Origin: Alphaproteobacteria bacterium
GTDB taxonomy: Bacteria; Pseudomonadota; Alphaproteobacteria; Micavibrionales; Micavibrionaceae
Assembly: GCA_030432025.1 (NCBI GenBank)
Contig: JAUIIA010000010.1
Location: 17,083-81,082, forward strand
Length of the DNA stretch: 64,000 nt
Direction of reading: 5' to 3'
In this document: positions 45,004 to 56,284 of the stretch, one piece after another
Layout of the letters: each line of letters begins with the position of its first letter
Numbering within the stretch: position 1 is the stretch's first letter
Notes under the pieces: generated by a model
Seen by the model: the letters and a program-made list of their open reading frames with translations, nothing else
Told to the model about the DNA's origin: nothing
Database searches by the model: none
Position numbers and translations under genes: made by a program

Positions 45004-46554
45004 ATGGTGGCTGAAAAAGCAATTATGGACATGACCGAAGATCACAACCCACAACATGACGGCGATTGCGCCCTGCATTACGAAGAAAACCTGCTCTGGG
45101 AAAAAGAACGCAGTGACTCTCCGGGCGTTGATCTGCCTGAACCACAGGGTACGCCATCACGCACAGGTGTCGCCGAGCGTGGCGATATCGGTCTGCCGCA
45201 GGTTTCCGAACCGCAAGCTTTGCGTCACTTTGTCCGTATGAGTACGTGGAACTACTCCATTGACCACGGCTTCTTCCCGCTGGGCTCTTGCACCATGAAA
45301 CACAACCCGCGCCTGAATGAAAAAGTCGCGCGTAATCCCGGTTTCGCCCATATCCACCCGATGCAACCCGAAAGCACGGTACAGGGCGCGCTGGGCCTGA
45401 TGTATGAATTGCAGGAATGGCTGGCCGAGCTGACCAATCTGCCGGGTGTGTGTTTGTCACCCGCCGCTGGTGCCCATGGCGAGCTTGCGGGCATGATGAC
45501 CATCCGCCGCGCGCATGAGCAAAAGGGCGAAATCCAGAAACGTAAAATCGTCCTCACCCCTGACTCCGCGCACGGAACAAACCCTGCGACGGCTGTGACA
45601 TGCGGTTTCGAAGTCCGCAACATGCCGACAAGCGAGACGGGTATCCTGACTATGGAAGCTTTTAAAGAAGCTTTGTATGCAACCGATCCTGACGGTGCGG
45701 ACATCGCAGGAATGATGGTAACCAACCCGAATACGTGCGGGCTGTTCGAGAAAGACATTATCGAGATTGCCGATCTGCTGCATGAGGCCGGTGGCTATTT
45801 CTACATGGATGGTGCGAACTTCAACGCGCTCGTCGGTAAAATCCGCCCCGGTGATTTCGGTGTGGATGTCATGCACATCAACTTGCACAAAACATTCTCC
45901 ACGCCACATGGCGGCGGCGGTCCGGGTTCAGGCCCGATCTGCTGTACCGAAGAACTCGCGCAATTCATGCCTGTTCCGACCGTCATCAAAAACGGCGATA
46001 CATATAAGCTGGAAACCATCGAAGACCGTCCGGCAAGCGTTGGCCGTCTGAAAGGGTACCAAGGCCAGTTTGGTATGCATGTCCGCGCATTGTCTTACAT
46101 GCTGTCTCACGGCGCGGATGGTTTGAAACGCGTTTCCGAGGATGCGGTGCTGAATGCGAACTACATCTTGCGTCAACTTGAAGGTGATTACTTTGCGCCT
46201 TACGCGGGTCAAGGCCCCTGCATGCACGAAGCCCTTGTGACCGATAAGTTCCAAAAAGAGCAAGGCGTGCAAACGCTGGATATCGCAAAAGCACTGATCG
46301 AAAAGGGCTTCCACCCGATGACCGTGTACTTCCCGCTCACCCGTCCGGGCACGATGTTGATCGAACCGACGGAAACCGAGAGCAAGGATTCGATTGATCG
46401 CTTTATTACCGTGATGAAAGACATCGCGAATGAGGCAAAAACGAACGATAATGCGGCCGATCACTTCCACAACTTCCCGCTGTCTTCACCACGCCGCCGC
46501 TTGGACGAGGTTAAGGCTGCGCGTAAACCGCAACTGCGCTGGAAAACAGCTTAA
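45004..46554 (+). CDS. gcvPB: Glycine dehydrogenase (decarboxylating) subunit 2
   Basis: The 516-residue PLP-carrying half of the P protein. The Schiff-base Lys is residue 296 in HINLHKTFSTPHGGGGPG. Also visible are GSCTMKHNPR near the N-terminus and LSPAAGAHGE. Several in-frame Met codons lie at the start; the first, 1 bp after the previous stop, is chosen for coupling. It closes the glycine-cleavage operon and ends 6 bp from a convergent membrane-protein gene. Confidence 0.94.
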   Translation: MVAEKAIMDMTEDHNPQHDGDCALHYEENLLWEKERSDSPGVDLPEPQGTPSRTGVAERGDIGLPQVSEPQALRHFVRMSTWNYSIDHGFFPLGSCTMKHNPRLNEKVARNPGFAHIHPMQPESTVQGALGLMYELQEWLAELTNLPGVCLSPAAGAHGELAGMMTIRRAHEQKGEIQKRKIVLTPDSAHGTNPATAVTCGFEVRNMPTSETGILTMEAFKEALYATDPDGADIAGMMVTNPNTCGLFEKDIIEIADLLHEAGGYFYMDGANFNALVGKIRPGDFGVDVMHINLHKTFSTPHGGGGPGSGPICCTEELAQFMPVPTVIKNGDTYKLETIEDRPASVGRLKGYQGQFGMHVRALSYMLSHGADGLKRVSEDAVLNANYILRQLEGDYFAPYAGQGPCMHEALVTDKFQKEQGVQTLDIAKALIEKGFHPMTVYFPLTRPGTMLIEPTETESKDSIDRFITVMKDIANEAKTNDNAADHFHNFPLSSPRRRLDEVKAARKPQLRWKTA

Positions 46555-46560
46555 GGCTTC

Positions 46561-47025
46561 CTAAGGCTTGAAGTAAATGCGAGCGCTGAAATAGGCATTC
46601 GTCCCTCCTATTGTCAGGCCCAGTACAAGCCCAACAACAGTGAAGGTCACTGGCGGGCCGCCTGAAAAAAAGACGAAGGTAAACAGGAGCGCGCCGATTA
46701 AACTGCCGAGCACCCCGCCGATCAAAAAATATTGCCAAGGTTTGGTTATATCGTTCTCTTCAAGGAGCAGAACGATGGGAATGCCGAGGGTGACAGAAAA
46801 CGGCAGACTGAAAATTGTCAGAAAAAAGATGGTTACAGGGAGGCCAACAAGCATTTCTTTTCCCAAGCTTGGGTTGTTGCCGTTCGTTGTTATAAAGTCG
46901 TAACAAAATACGAGAAAAAACAGAAAAGTCAGTATCGTGGCCATGCTGTGTAAAGGACCAAGCAGGGCGGCTTTGAAAAGGCGCTTGAACGGTCTTTTTT
47001 GTTGCGGTGGGTTATATAATTCCAT
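46561..47025 (-). CDS. Small membrane protein of unknown function
   Basis: A 154-residue protein with about four hydrophobic segments after a basic N-terminus (QQKRPFKRLFKAA). I do not recognise a family. The frame extends upstream to 47064, but AGGAGG sits 6 bases before the ATG at 47025, which fixes the start. The codons run down to TAA/TAG near the convergent gcvPB end. A terminator hairpin of the next upstream gene lies between the two minus-strand genes, so expression may need its own promoter. Confidence 0.6.
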   Translation of the reverse strand: MELYNPPQQKRPFKRLFKAALLGPLHSMATILTFLFFLVFCYDFITTNGNNPSLGKEMLVGLPVTIFFLTIFSLPFSVTLGIPIVLLLEENDITKPWQYFLIGGVLGSLIGALLFTFVFFSGGPPVTFTVVGLVLGLTIGGTNAYFSARIYFKP

Positions 47026-47053
47026 GCTGACCTCCTGTGTTTTTGGATAAGAA

Positions 47054-47077
47054 AAGCCCCTCACGGAAGAGGGGCTT
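47054..47077 (-). terminator. Rho-independent terminator for the minus-strand membrane-protein gene
   Basis: Perfect 9-bp inverted repeat AAGCCCCTC / GAGGGGCTT around a 6-base loop. Read on the minus strand the stem is followed by TTTTC, so it ends transcription of the gene at 47091-47468 some 14 bp after its stop codon. Confidence 0.85.
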
Positions 47078-47090
47078 CCTAATATTGCTT

Positions 47091-47468
47091 TTATGCGTGG
47101 GCCGCCATATTTTCGGCAGTCTCGCGGATGAAGGCGAACTTCCGCATCTTCGCCAGTGCAAAGATGTTGAAGAAATGCATCGCGCCCAACACAACGATGA
47201 CGATCCCGATTTTGGTGCTTAGGAACTCGATGGCACCGACCGTATCAAACGGCTTGTCACCGTATTTCAGAACCAGACTTACAAAGCCAAAGTTGATGAG
47301 GTAGAAGCCCACCAAGAGCAGGTGGTTCACAGAATCTGCAAGCGCTTCGTTGCCGTGAAAGTTTTCAACCAGGAACAAACGCCCCTTAGAGTGCAACGTA
47401 TGCCCGACCCAGATCGTTATAATCAGGCTCACGACTAAATAAATTGTGTATGTATATATCATGATCAT
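47091..47468 (-). CDS. Small membrane protein, divergent from ArsR-type regulator
   Basis: A 125-residue protein with three or four hydrophobic segments (about 5-25, 50-70, 83-103) and conserved-looking polar parts such as HSKGRLFLVENFHGNEALADSVNHLLL. Family not recognised by name. AGGAGG lies 6 bases before the first ATG, which fixes the start at 47468. It is divergent from an ArsR/SdpR-like regulator gene with a nested dyad between, so it is probably that regulator's target. Confidence 0.65.
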   Translation of the reverse strand: MIMIYTYTIYLVVSLIITIWVGHTLHSKGRLFLVENFHGNEALADSVNHLLLVGFYLINFGFVSLVLKYGDKPFDTVGAIEFLSTKIGIVIVVLGAMHFFNIFALAKMRKFAFIRETAENMAAHA

Positions 47469-47501
47469 CTCTCACCTCCTTGGCTTTTGCAGCCGGTTAT
47501 G

Positions 47502-47571
47502 ATATATTTAACTATATAACTAATTACACTATCGCATATATGTAGTTAATTAGTCAATAAGCTAAATATAT
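47502..47571. promoter_or_regulatory. Nested dyad operator between divergent ArsR-type regulator and membrane-protein genes
   Basis: Two perfect inverted repeats share one centre (between 47536 and 47537): the outer arms ATATATTTA (47502-47510) and TAAATATAT (47563-47571), the inner arms ACTAATTA (47519-47526) and TAATTAGT (47547-47554). The spacer is AT-rich and holds both promoters. ArsR-family dimers bind such short AT-rich dyads, so autoregulation plus control of the membrane-protein gene is likely. Inference from symmetry and position. Confidence 0.55.
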
Positions 47572-47586
47572 TTTTTTGGAGATTTT

Positions 47587-47910
47587 ATGGAATCCGTCTT
47601 TCAGGCTTTATCATCAATGGCTCGCCGCAAAATTCTGGCGTATCTTTCAAAAGGGGAGTTGACCGCAGGCGAAATCGCGGACCGTTTTGAAATGAGCAAA
47701 CCGTCCATTTCCAAACATCTAAGTATCTTGGAGAATGCAGGGCTGATAGAAGGCACAAAAAAAGGCCAATATATTCATTACAAGCTGGTTAGTGATAATC
47801 TGGCTAATACCTTACACGGGTTTTTGCAGGAGGTCTGCCCTCATGCCCGTCCTCTTCGCAAAGAAAGTCAGGACATAGCCGATGCGAAGGCTAAAGCTAA
47901 AAAGACCTAA
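47587..47910 (+). CDS. ArsR/SdpR-family winged-helix regulator
   Basis: A 107-residue regulator of the SdpR-like subgroup. The HTH is ELTAGEIADRFEMSKPSISKHLSIL and the wing KKGQYIHYKLV. There are no paired cysteines of the metal-sensing kind in the recognition helix; the single Cys is near the C-terminus, so metal sensing is unlikely. GGAG sits 7 bases before the ATG. In Bacillus SdpR represses a membrane immunity gene, which is an interesting parallel to the divergent small membrane protein here. Confidence 0.85.
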   Translation: MESVFQALSSMARRKILAYLSKGELTAGEIADRFEMSKPSISKHLSILENAGLIEGTKKGQYIHYKLVSDNLANTLHGFLQEVCPHARPLRKESQDIADAKAKAKKT

Positions 47911-48250
47911 ATCAAAAAAATTGTCGGATTAAGGTTGTCGGTCGTCGTAGCTGCTGCCTGTAGCATTGATACCGCCTAGAGTTATGGCGCTGAGACCGTA
48001 AACGGTGCCCTGACCATTGTCCGCGTCACCGAATGTCTCTTTAAGCATGCCTTGTACAAGTTCACCAATCATAAGTGGAATATAGCATTTCGGATATCCG
48101 TCGTCCATGTTGGCGAATTGTGTATTTTAAGCTTCACATTTATGGATGAATGCTGTAGAACTCCGATATTCCCGAACATAATCACTTTCAAAAAAGCGCC
48201 CAAGCGCTCTACGAGTAATGTCCGGGAGTAAGAGAAAAAGGATTTAAAAA
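47911..48250. other. Intergenic stretch before secE, no supported gene
   Basis: These 340 bp separate the ArsR-type gene from secE. No tRNA cloverleaf is visible to me, although a tRNA-Trp often precedes secE in related bacteria. A 47-codon minus-strand ORF (48072 down to 47929) is open but lacks a ribosome-binding site. AGCGC-CCAA-GCGCT near 48205 could form a small hairpin in the secE leader. The secE promoter is probably here, but I could not pick it out. Confidence 0.4.
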
Positions 48251-48448
48251 ATGGCAAAAACAGGCCCAGTCGAGTTTTTTAAACAAGTTCGCAGCGAGAG
48301 CAAGAAGATTACTTGGCCGTCTCGTCAGGAAACCACAGCCAGCACGATTGCGGTATTGGTTATGGTCCTGATTGCATCGATATTTTTATATCTGTCGGAC
48401 CAGATCATCGCATGGGCCGTCAATTTTGTTTTAAGTTTTGGTCTATGA
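48251..48448 (+). CDS. secE: Preprotein translocase subunit SecE
   Basis: A 65-residue single-span SecE, the short form typical outside the enterics. The amphipathic helix before the membrane has [20 protein letters not shown], the family signature, and the single span follows ([14 protein letters not shown]). It clamps SecY in the inner-membrane translocon. AAAGGA lies before the ATG. nusG follows 23 bp later, the universal order. Confidence 0.93.
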   Translation: MAKTGPVEFFKQVRSESKKITWPSRQETTASTIAVLVMVLIASIFLYLSDQIIAWAVNFVLSFGL

Positions 48449-48471
48449 CAGCGTTAAAGAAGGAAAACACT

Positions 48472-49008
48472 ATGTCTGCAGCTAAATGGTATGTGCTTCA
48501 CGTCTATTCGGGCTTTGAAAGCAAAGTGGCCGAGGCCATTAAGGAAAAAGCCAAAAAGCAGGGTCTTGAAGATCATGTCGAAGAAATTATGGTTCCGACC
48601 GAAGAAGTTGTTGAAGTTCGCCGCGGTCAGCGCGTGAATGCCGAGCGTAAATTTTTCCCCGGCTATGTTTTGGCGAAACTGGATATGACAGACACTGTCT
48701 GGCACATGATCAAAGACACGCCAAAGGTCAGTGGTTTCTTGGGTGCCGGCGGTAACAAGCCTGTGCCGATTACAGAATCCGAAGCCAAGCGTATCGTTCA
48801 GCAGGTTCAGGAAGGTATCGACCGCCCACGTCCATCCGTCGTTTACGATGTTGGCGAAGAAGTCAAAGTTACCGATGGTCCGTTCGCATCTTTCAACGGT
48901 ACTGTCGAAGAGATCGACGAGGAGAAGCAGAAACTCAAGGTCTCCGTTTCCATCTTCGGACGTTCTACACCTGTTGAGTTGGAATACAGCCAGGTCGAGA
49001 AGATTTAA
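48472..49008 (+). CDS. nusG: Transcription termination/antitermination protein NusG
   Basis: A 178-residue NusG. The NGN domain begins [18 protein letters not shown] and includes [14 protein letters not shown]; the KOW domain has [19 protein letters not shown]. An open frame reaches further upstream over secE, but AAGGA lies 8 bases before the ATG at 48472, which starts at the conserved N-terminus. It binds RNA polymerase and couples it with Rho or with the ribosome. Confidence 0.95.
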   Translation: MSAAKWYVLHVYSGFESKVAEAIKEKAKKQGLEDHVEEIMVPTEEVVEVRRGQRVNAERKFFPGYVLAKLDMTDTVWHMIKDTPKVSGFLGAGGNKPVPITESEAKRIVQQVQEGIDRPRPSVVYDVGEEVKVTDGPFASFNGTVEEIDEEKQKLKVSVSIFGRSTPVELEYSQVEKI

Positions 49009-49052
49009 GTTGATTTTTGTTCGGGGTCTATGCAATAAACCCGGACATTAAC

Positions 49053-49104
49053 TATGTGGGAGGCTTTCCGGTCGTTAAGACCATGATCGGAGCTGTACCA
49101 CGTA
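49053..49104 (+). promoter_or_regulatory. L1-binding mRNA leader upstream of rplK-rplA
   Basis: The leader contains GTGGGAGGCTTT and, about 25 bases on, GATCGGAGC followed by TACCAC. This reproduces the L1-stalk site of 23S rRNA, where GUGGGAGGCUUUGAAG pairs back to UACCACC. Outer stem TATGTGG (49053-49059) pairs with CCACGTA (49098-49104), and GGTC/GACC (49070-49073, 49079-49082) forms an inner hairpin. L1, the product of the second gene, is known to repress its own operon through such a mimic. The start codon of rplK lies 26 bp downstream. Confidence 0.8.
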
Positions 49105-49129
49105 ACCTCTAAACCATTAGGAGGATATA

Positions 49130-49558
49130 ATGGCAAAGAAAGTATCGGGTTACATTAACCTGACAATTGCGGGTGGCGCAGCCAACCCGTCCCCACCAGT
49201 TGGTCCGGCTTTGGGTCAGCACGGTGTAAACATCATGGAATTCTGTAAGGCATTTAACGCCAAAACAGAAGACTCCAAAGGCATTCCAATTCCGGTAGTG
49301 ATCACAGTGTACGAAGATCGTTCATTCGACTTCATCACAAAGACACCACCTGCCAGCTATTTCATCAAGCAAGCAACGAAGCAGAAAAAAGGCTCCGGCG
49401 CTCCTGGTCGTGAGATCATTACCCAGATCCGCACAAGCCAGTTGAAAGATATTGCTGAAAAGAAAATGGAAGACCTGAACGCGAATGACATTGACGCAGC
49501 CGTTAAGATTATTGCCGGTTCTGCACGTTCAATGGGCATCGAAGTGGTGGAGGACTAA
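49130..49558 (+). CDS. rplK: 50S ribosomal protein L11
   Basis: A 142-residue L11, normal length. The N-terminal domain has [35 protein letters not shown] written here only in part, with the conserved Pro-rich switch [10 protein letters not shown], and the C-terminal RNA-binding domain ends in [13 protein letters not shown] residues. It forms part of the GTPase centre at the base of the stalk. AGGAGG precedes the ATG. Translation is likely controlled by L1 through the leader just upstream. Confidence 0.95.
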   Translation: MAKKVSGYINLTIAGGAANPSPPVGPALGQHGVNIMEFCKAFNAKTEDSKGIPIPVVITVYEDRSFDFITKTPPASYFIKQATKQKKGSGAPGREIITQIRTSQLKDIAEKKMEDLNANDIDAAVKIIAGSARSMGIEVVED

Positions 49559-49561
49559 ACG

Positions 49562-50257
49562 ATGGCACAAGGTAAGAAAATGAAAGCTGCTTTGGAGACT
49601 GTTGACCGTACAAAGGAATATGCTTTGGCGGATGCAATCAAGCTTCTTAAAGATGCAGCAACAAAGCGTAACTTCGATGAATCAATCGAATTGGCGATCA
49701 ACTTGAACATTGACCCTCGTCACTCTGACCAGAACGTTCGTGGCATGATTTCTTTGCCGAACGGTACAGGTTCATCCGTGCGCGTGGCTGTGTTCGCAAA
49801 AGACGATAAAGCCGAAGCTGCTAAAAAAGCAGGTGCGGACATTGTCGGCGGCGAAGATCTTGTTGAAGAGATCAAAGGCGGCAACATCGATTTCGACCGT
49901 TGTATCGCAACGCCGGACATGATGGCCATGGTCGGTCAGGTTGCTAAAATCCTCGGTCCGAAAGGCATGATGCCTAACCCTAAGCTGGGTACGGTTACGC
50001 CTGACGTTGAAAAGGCTGTTAAAGACGCCAAAGCCGGTGCGATCGAATTCCGTGCTGAAAAAGCCGGTATCATCCACGCCGGTGTCGGTAAAGCATCTTT
50101 CGATCAAGCTAAACTGGAAGAAAACATCAAGGCATTCTATGACGCGATCGTGAAAGCCCGCCCTTCCGGCGCCAAAGGCACATATGTGAAGAAGGTTACT
50201 TTGACCTCCACAATGGGTCCTGGCATCAAGCTGACAACAGATAGCTTGGCCGCTTAA
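49562..50257 (+). CDS. rplA: 50S ribosomal protein L1
   Basis: A 231-residue L1, normal length. Seen are [16 protein letters not shown] near residue 50 and the hallmark [15 protein letters not shown] near residue 140. L1 binds the 23S stalk next to the E site and represses its own mRNA. It starts 3 bp after the rplK stop, so the two are coupled, and both respond to the leader site. Confidence 0.95.
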   Translation: MAQGKKMKAALETVDRTKEYALADAIKLLKDAATKRNFDESIELAINLNIDPRHSDQNVRGMISLPNGTGSSVRVAVFAKDDKAEAAKKAGADIVGGEDLVEEIKGGNIDFDRCIATPDMMAMVGQVAKILGPKGMMPNPKLGTVTPDVEKAVKDAKAGAIEFRAEKAGIIHAGVGKASFDQAKLEENIKAFYDAIVKARPSGAKGTYVKKVTLTSTMGPGIKLTTDSLAA

Positions 50258-50264
50258 AAAATAC

Positions 50265-50301
50265 TTGACGGGCACGAAGACTTTGTTTAATTGTGCCCGT
50301 C
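50265..50301 (+). promoter_or_regulatory. Hairpin and possible promoter after rplA
   Basis: A perfect 9-bp inverted repeat GACGGGCAC / GTGCCCGTC (50267-50275, 50293-50301) starts 9 bp after the rplA stop. It has no T-run, so it is not a classic terminator; it may be an RNase or stability element. Overlapping it, TTGACG (50265-50270) and TAATTG after 17 bp resemble a weak promoter, where some bacteria start rplJ-rplL transcription. Confidence 0.4.
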
Positions 50302-50417
50302 ATTACTAAGTTTCTGTCCGAGACTACAGGTTCCAAGAGGTATAAACACCCTGTATAGATAGAAGAAGAACATAAGCCTTAACCATATTTAGGGGAGGCG
50401 TTTTTCTTTCTCGGACG

Positions 50418-50448
50418 GGAGATAAGCACAGTGCTTGTCTCCTTTTTT
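50418..50448 (+). terminator. Attenuator-like terminator in the rplJ leader
   Basis: An 11-bp stem GGAGATAAGCA / TGCTTGTCTCC with one G-U pair and a 3-base loop is followed directly by six T, only 26 bp before the rplJ start. It sits in a leader of about 215 bp. The position and shape match L10-leader attenuation known from other bacteria, where L10-L12 binding or upstream pausing decides readthrough into rplJ-rplL-rpoBC. The alternative antiterminator pairing was not worked out. Confidence 0.7.
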
Positions 50449-50474
50449 AGTTTTTAAATTGAAGGAGAAATGCG

Positions 50475-50993
50475 ATGGGCATGAGCCGCGCACAGAAAAA
50501 AGCCGAAGTAGAAGCGTTAGCAGAACGTTTTACTAATGACGAGATCGTCGTTGTTACACATTACTCCGGCCTGACTGTTGAAGAAATTTCAGACTTGCGT
50601 GCAGAGTTGCGCAAGGAAGGTGCAACATTCAAAGTGACAAAGAACACTTTGGCGAAAATCGCACTTAAAGGTACACGTTACGAGCAAATCAGCGACATGT
50701 TCGCCGGTCCTACAGGTGTTGCGACGTCTCAGGATCCTGTGGCAGCTGCTAAAGCGGCACACAAATTTGCCAAAGGTAACGACAAATTGATCATCCTCGG
50801 TGGTGCTCTTGGTGAGCAGATCCTGGATGCAAGTGGGATTGAGGCTTTGGCTAAGTTGCCAAGTCTTGATGAAGTTCGCTCCAAGCTTGTGGGTCTGTTG
50901 CAGGCCCCAGCCACGAAACTGGCTGGTCTGATGCAGGCGCCGGCACGCGAGCTTGTAGGTGTCACGAAAGCTTATGGAGCAACTGGCGAGTAG
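50475..50993 (+). CDS. rplJ: 50S ribosomal protein L10
   Basis: A 172-residue L10 of normal length. The N-terminal rRNA-binding part has VVVTHYSGLTVEEISDLRAELR and FKVTKNTLAKIAL; the C-terminal helix that carries the L7/L12 dimers has the three short repeats around LLQAPATKLAGLMQAPAREL, fitting three dimers. AAGGAG precedes the ATG. It is followed by a small unknown ORF and rplL. Confidence 0.95.
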   Translation: MGMSRAQKKAEVEALAERFTNDEIVVVTHYSGLTVEEISDLRAELRKEGATFKVTKNTLAKIALKGTRYEQISDMFAGPTGVATSQDPVAAAKAAHKFAKGNDKLIILGGALGEQILDASGIEALAKLPSLDEVRSKLVGLLQAPATKLAGLMQAPARELVGVTKAYGATGE

Positions 50994-50998
50994 TGACG

Positions 50999-51229
50999 AT
51001 GGCTGTTGATACGTTAAGTGAACGCCAGAATGAAATTGTAGATCTGTTTGAGCAATCAGGTTGCCCTACATACACAGCACATACACCCTTGGGTGATATA
51101 CCTGTGGAGGGCGGCAGAGGTTCTAAGGGATTTGCCCTTTCATTTGAAGAGGGTTCGCTAGTGAGTGCAGTTACTTTTCAGCCGCAAGGCGAGGGTGAAG
51201 CGCAAACATTCGTAACAAGAGACATGTAG
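50999..51229 (+). CDS. Small unknown protein encoded between rplJ and rplL
   Basis: A 76-residue ORF from ATG 50999 (or GTG 50993, which overlaps the rplJ stop). rplL normally follows rplJ within 50-100 bp; here an extra 285 bp is occupied by this frame. The protein is acidic, soluble, with one Cys in FEQSGCPTYTAHTPLGDIP and a Gly-rich GGRGSKGFALSF. No family recognised. The ribosome-binding site is weak, so coupling to rplJ termination is likely if it is expressed. The frame is clean and codon use looks like the neighbours, but a length of 76 allows chance. Confidence 0.5.
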   Translation: MAVDTLSERQNEIVDLFEQSGCPTYTAHTPLGDIPVEGGRGSKGFALSFEEGSLVSAVTFQPQGEGEAQTFVTRDM

Positions 51230-51277
51230 TAAGTGTAAATAATCAGTTTTTACTTTTAATATATTAAGGAGAAAAAA

Positions 51278-51661
51278 ATGGCTGCTGATTTGGAAAAAAT
51301 TGTTGAACAACTCTCAGAACTTTCAGTTTTGGAAGCTGCTGAACTGTCCAAACTTCTCGAAGAGAAGTGGGGCGTTACAGCTGCTGCTGCTGCACCTGTT
51401 GCTGTAGCTGCTGCTGCAGGCGGTGAAGCTGCTGGTGGCGCAGAAGAGAAAGACGAATTCGATGTCATTCTTGAAGCTGCAGGCGGTAACAAAATCGCTG
51501 TGATTAAAGAAGTCCGCGCGATTACAGGTCTTGGCTTGAAAGAAGCTAAAGAGCTTGTAGAAGCTGGCGGCAAAGCCGTTAAAGAAGCTGCTAAGAAAGA
51601 CGAAGCCGAAGAAATCAAGAAGAAACTTGAAGAAGCCGGCGCGACTGTAGCTCTTAAGTAA
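51278..51661 (+). CDS. rplL: 50S ribosomal protein L7/L12
   Basis: A 127-residue L7/L12. The N-terminal dimerisation helices ([20 protein letters not shown]), the Ala-rich hinge ([15 protein letters not shown]) and the C-terminal factor-binding domain with [20 protein letters not shown] are all typical. Several copies bind L10 and recruit elongation factors. AAGGAG lies 7 bases before the ATG. A terminator follows closely, which would reduce rpoBC expression relative to rplL. Confidence 0.96.
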   Translation: MAADLEKIVEQLSELSVLEAAELSKLLEEKWGVTAAAAAPVAVAAAAGGEAAGGAEEKDEFDVILEAAGGNKIAVIKEVRAITGLGLKEAKELVEAGGKAVKEAAKKDEAEEIKKKLEEAGATVALK

Positions 51662-51679
51662 GCTATCAAAATAACATTA

Positions 51680-51713
51680 AGCATTTCCTGCCGAGCGGTA
51701 GGGAATGCTTTTT
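51680..51713 (+). terminator. Terminator/attenuator after rplL
   Basis: A 14-bp stem (left arm AGCATTTCCTGCCG, right arm CGGTAGGGAATGCT, two G-U pairs) with a 2-base loop runs into TTTTT. It stands 18 bp after rplL, inside the rplL-rpoB gap. A partial terminator here is known from other bacteria as the way to keep polymerase subunits below ribosomal protein levels. Confidence 0.8.
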
Positions 51714-51740
51714 GTGTTTTGAAAAACTTGGCGAATGCTG

Positions 51741-51770
51741 TTGACAAGACGCAACGCTTACGCCATATAT
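51741..51770 (+). promoter_or_regulatory. Possible promoter in the rplL-rpoB gap
   Basis: A perfect TTGACA (51741-51746) is followed after 17 bp by CATATA or after 18 bp by ATATAT. It lies just past the rplL terminator and 229 bp before rpoB. It would provide independent rpoBC transcription. Further on, GGCGA-TTTG-TCGCC (51827-51840) is a small leader hairpin. Confidence 0.45.
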
Positions 51771-51998
51771 CCATCAAACTTTCGGGAATTACATTGGCAA
51801 CCCAAGTTAAAAACACTGATTTTTCAGGCGATTTGTCGCCTAAAAACTGAATTTTAGCCGCATCAACCTTCCGGGCGGGGAGGATGACGCGGATTTTGTG
51901 CTTTGAAATCAGGATATTTCTAAAAAGCGCAAAAATATATGGATTAGGCAATTAAGCCTCCATACAGAATGAAAAGAAAAGCGATAGCAGGACCGACC

Positions 51999-56249
<4,251 letters not shown>

Positions 56250-56284
56250 GAACGCGCGAAACAGATATTTAAAGGAAGAAAACA

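Noticed and set aside
47911..48250. tRNA-Trp before secE
   Set aside because: No cloverleaf or GGTTCGA-type T-loop was recognisable in the stretch.
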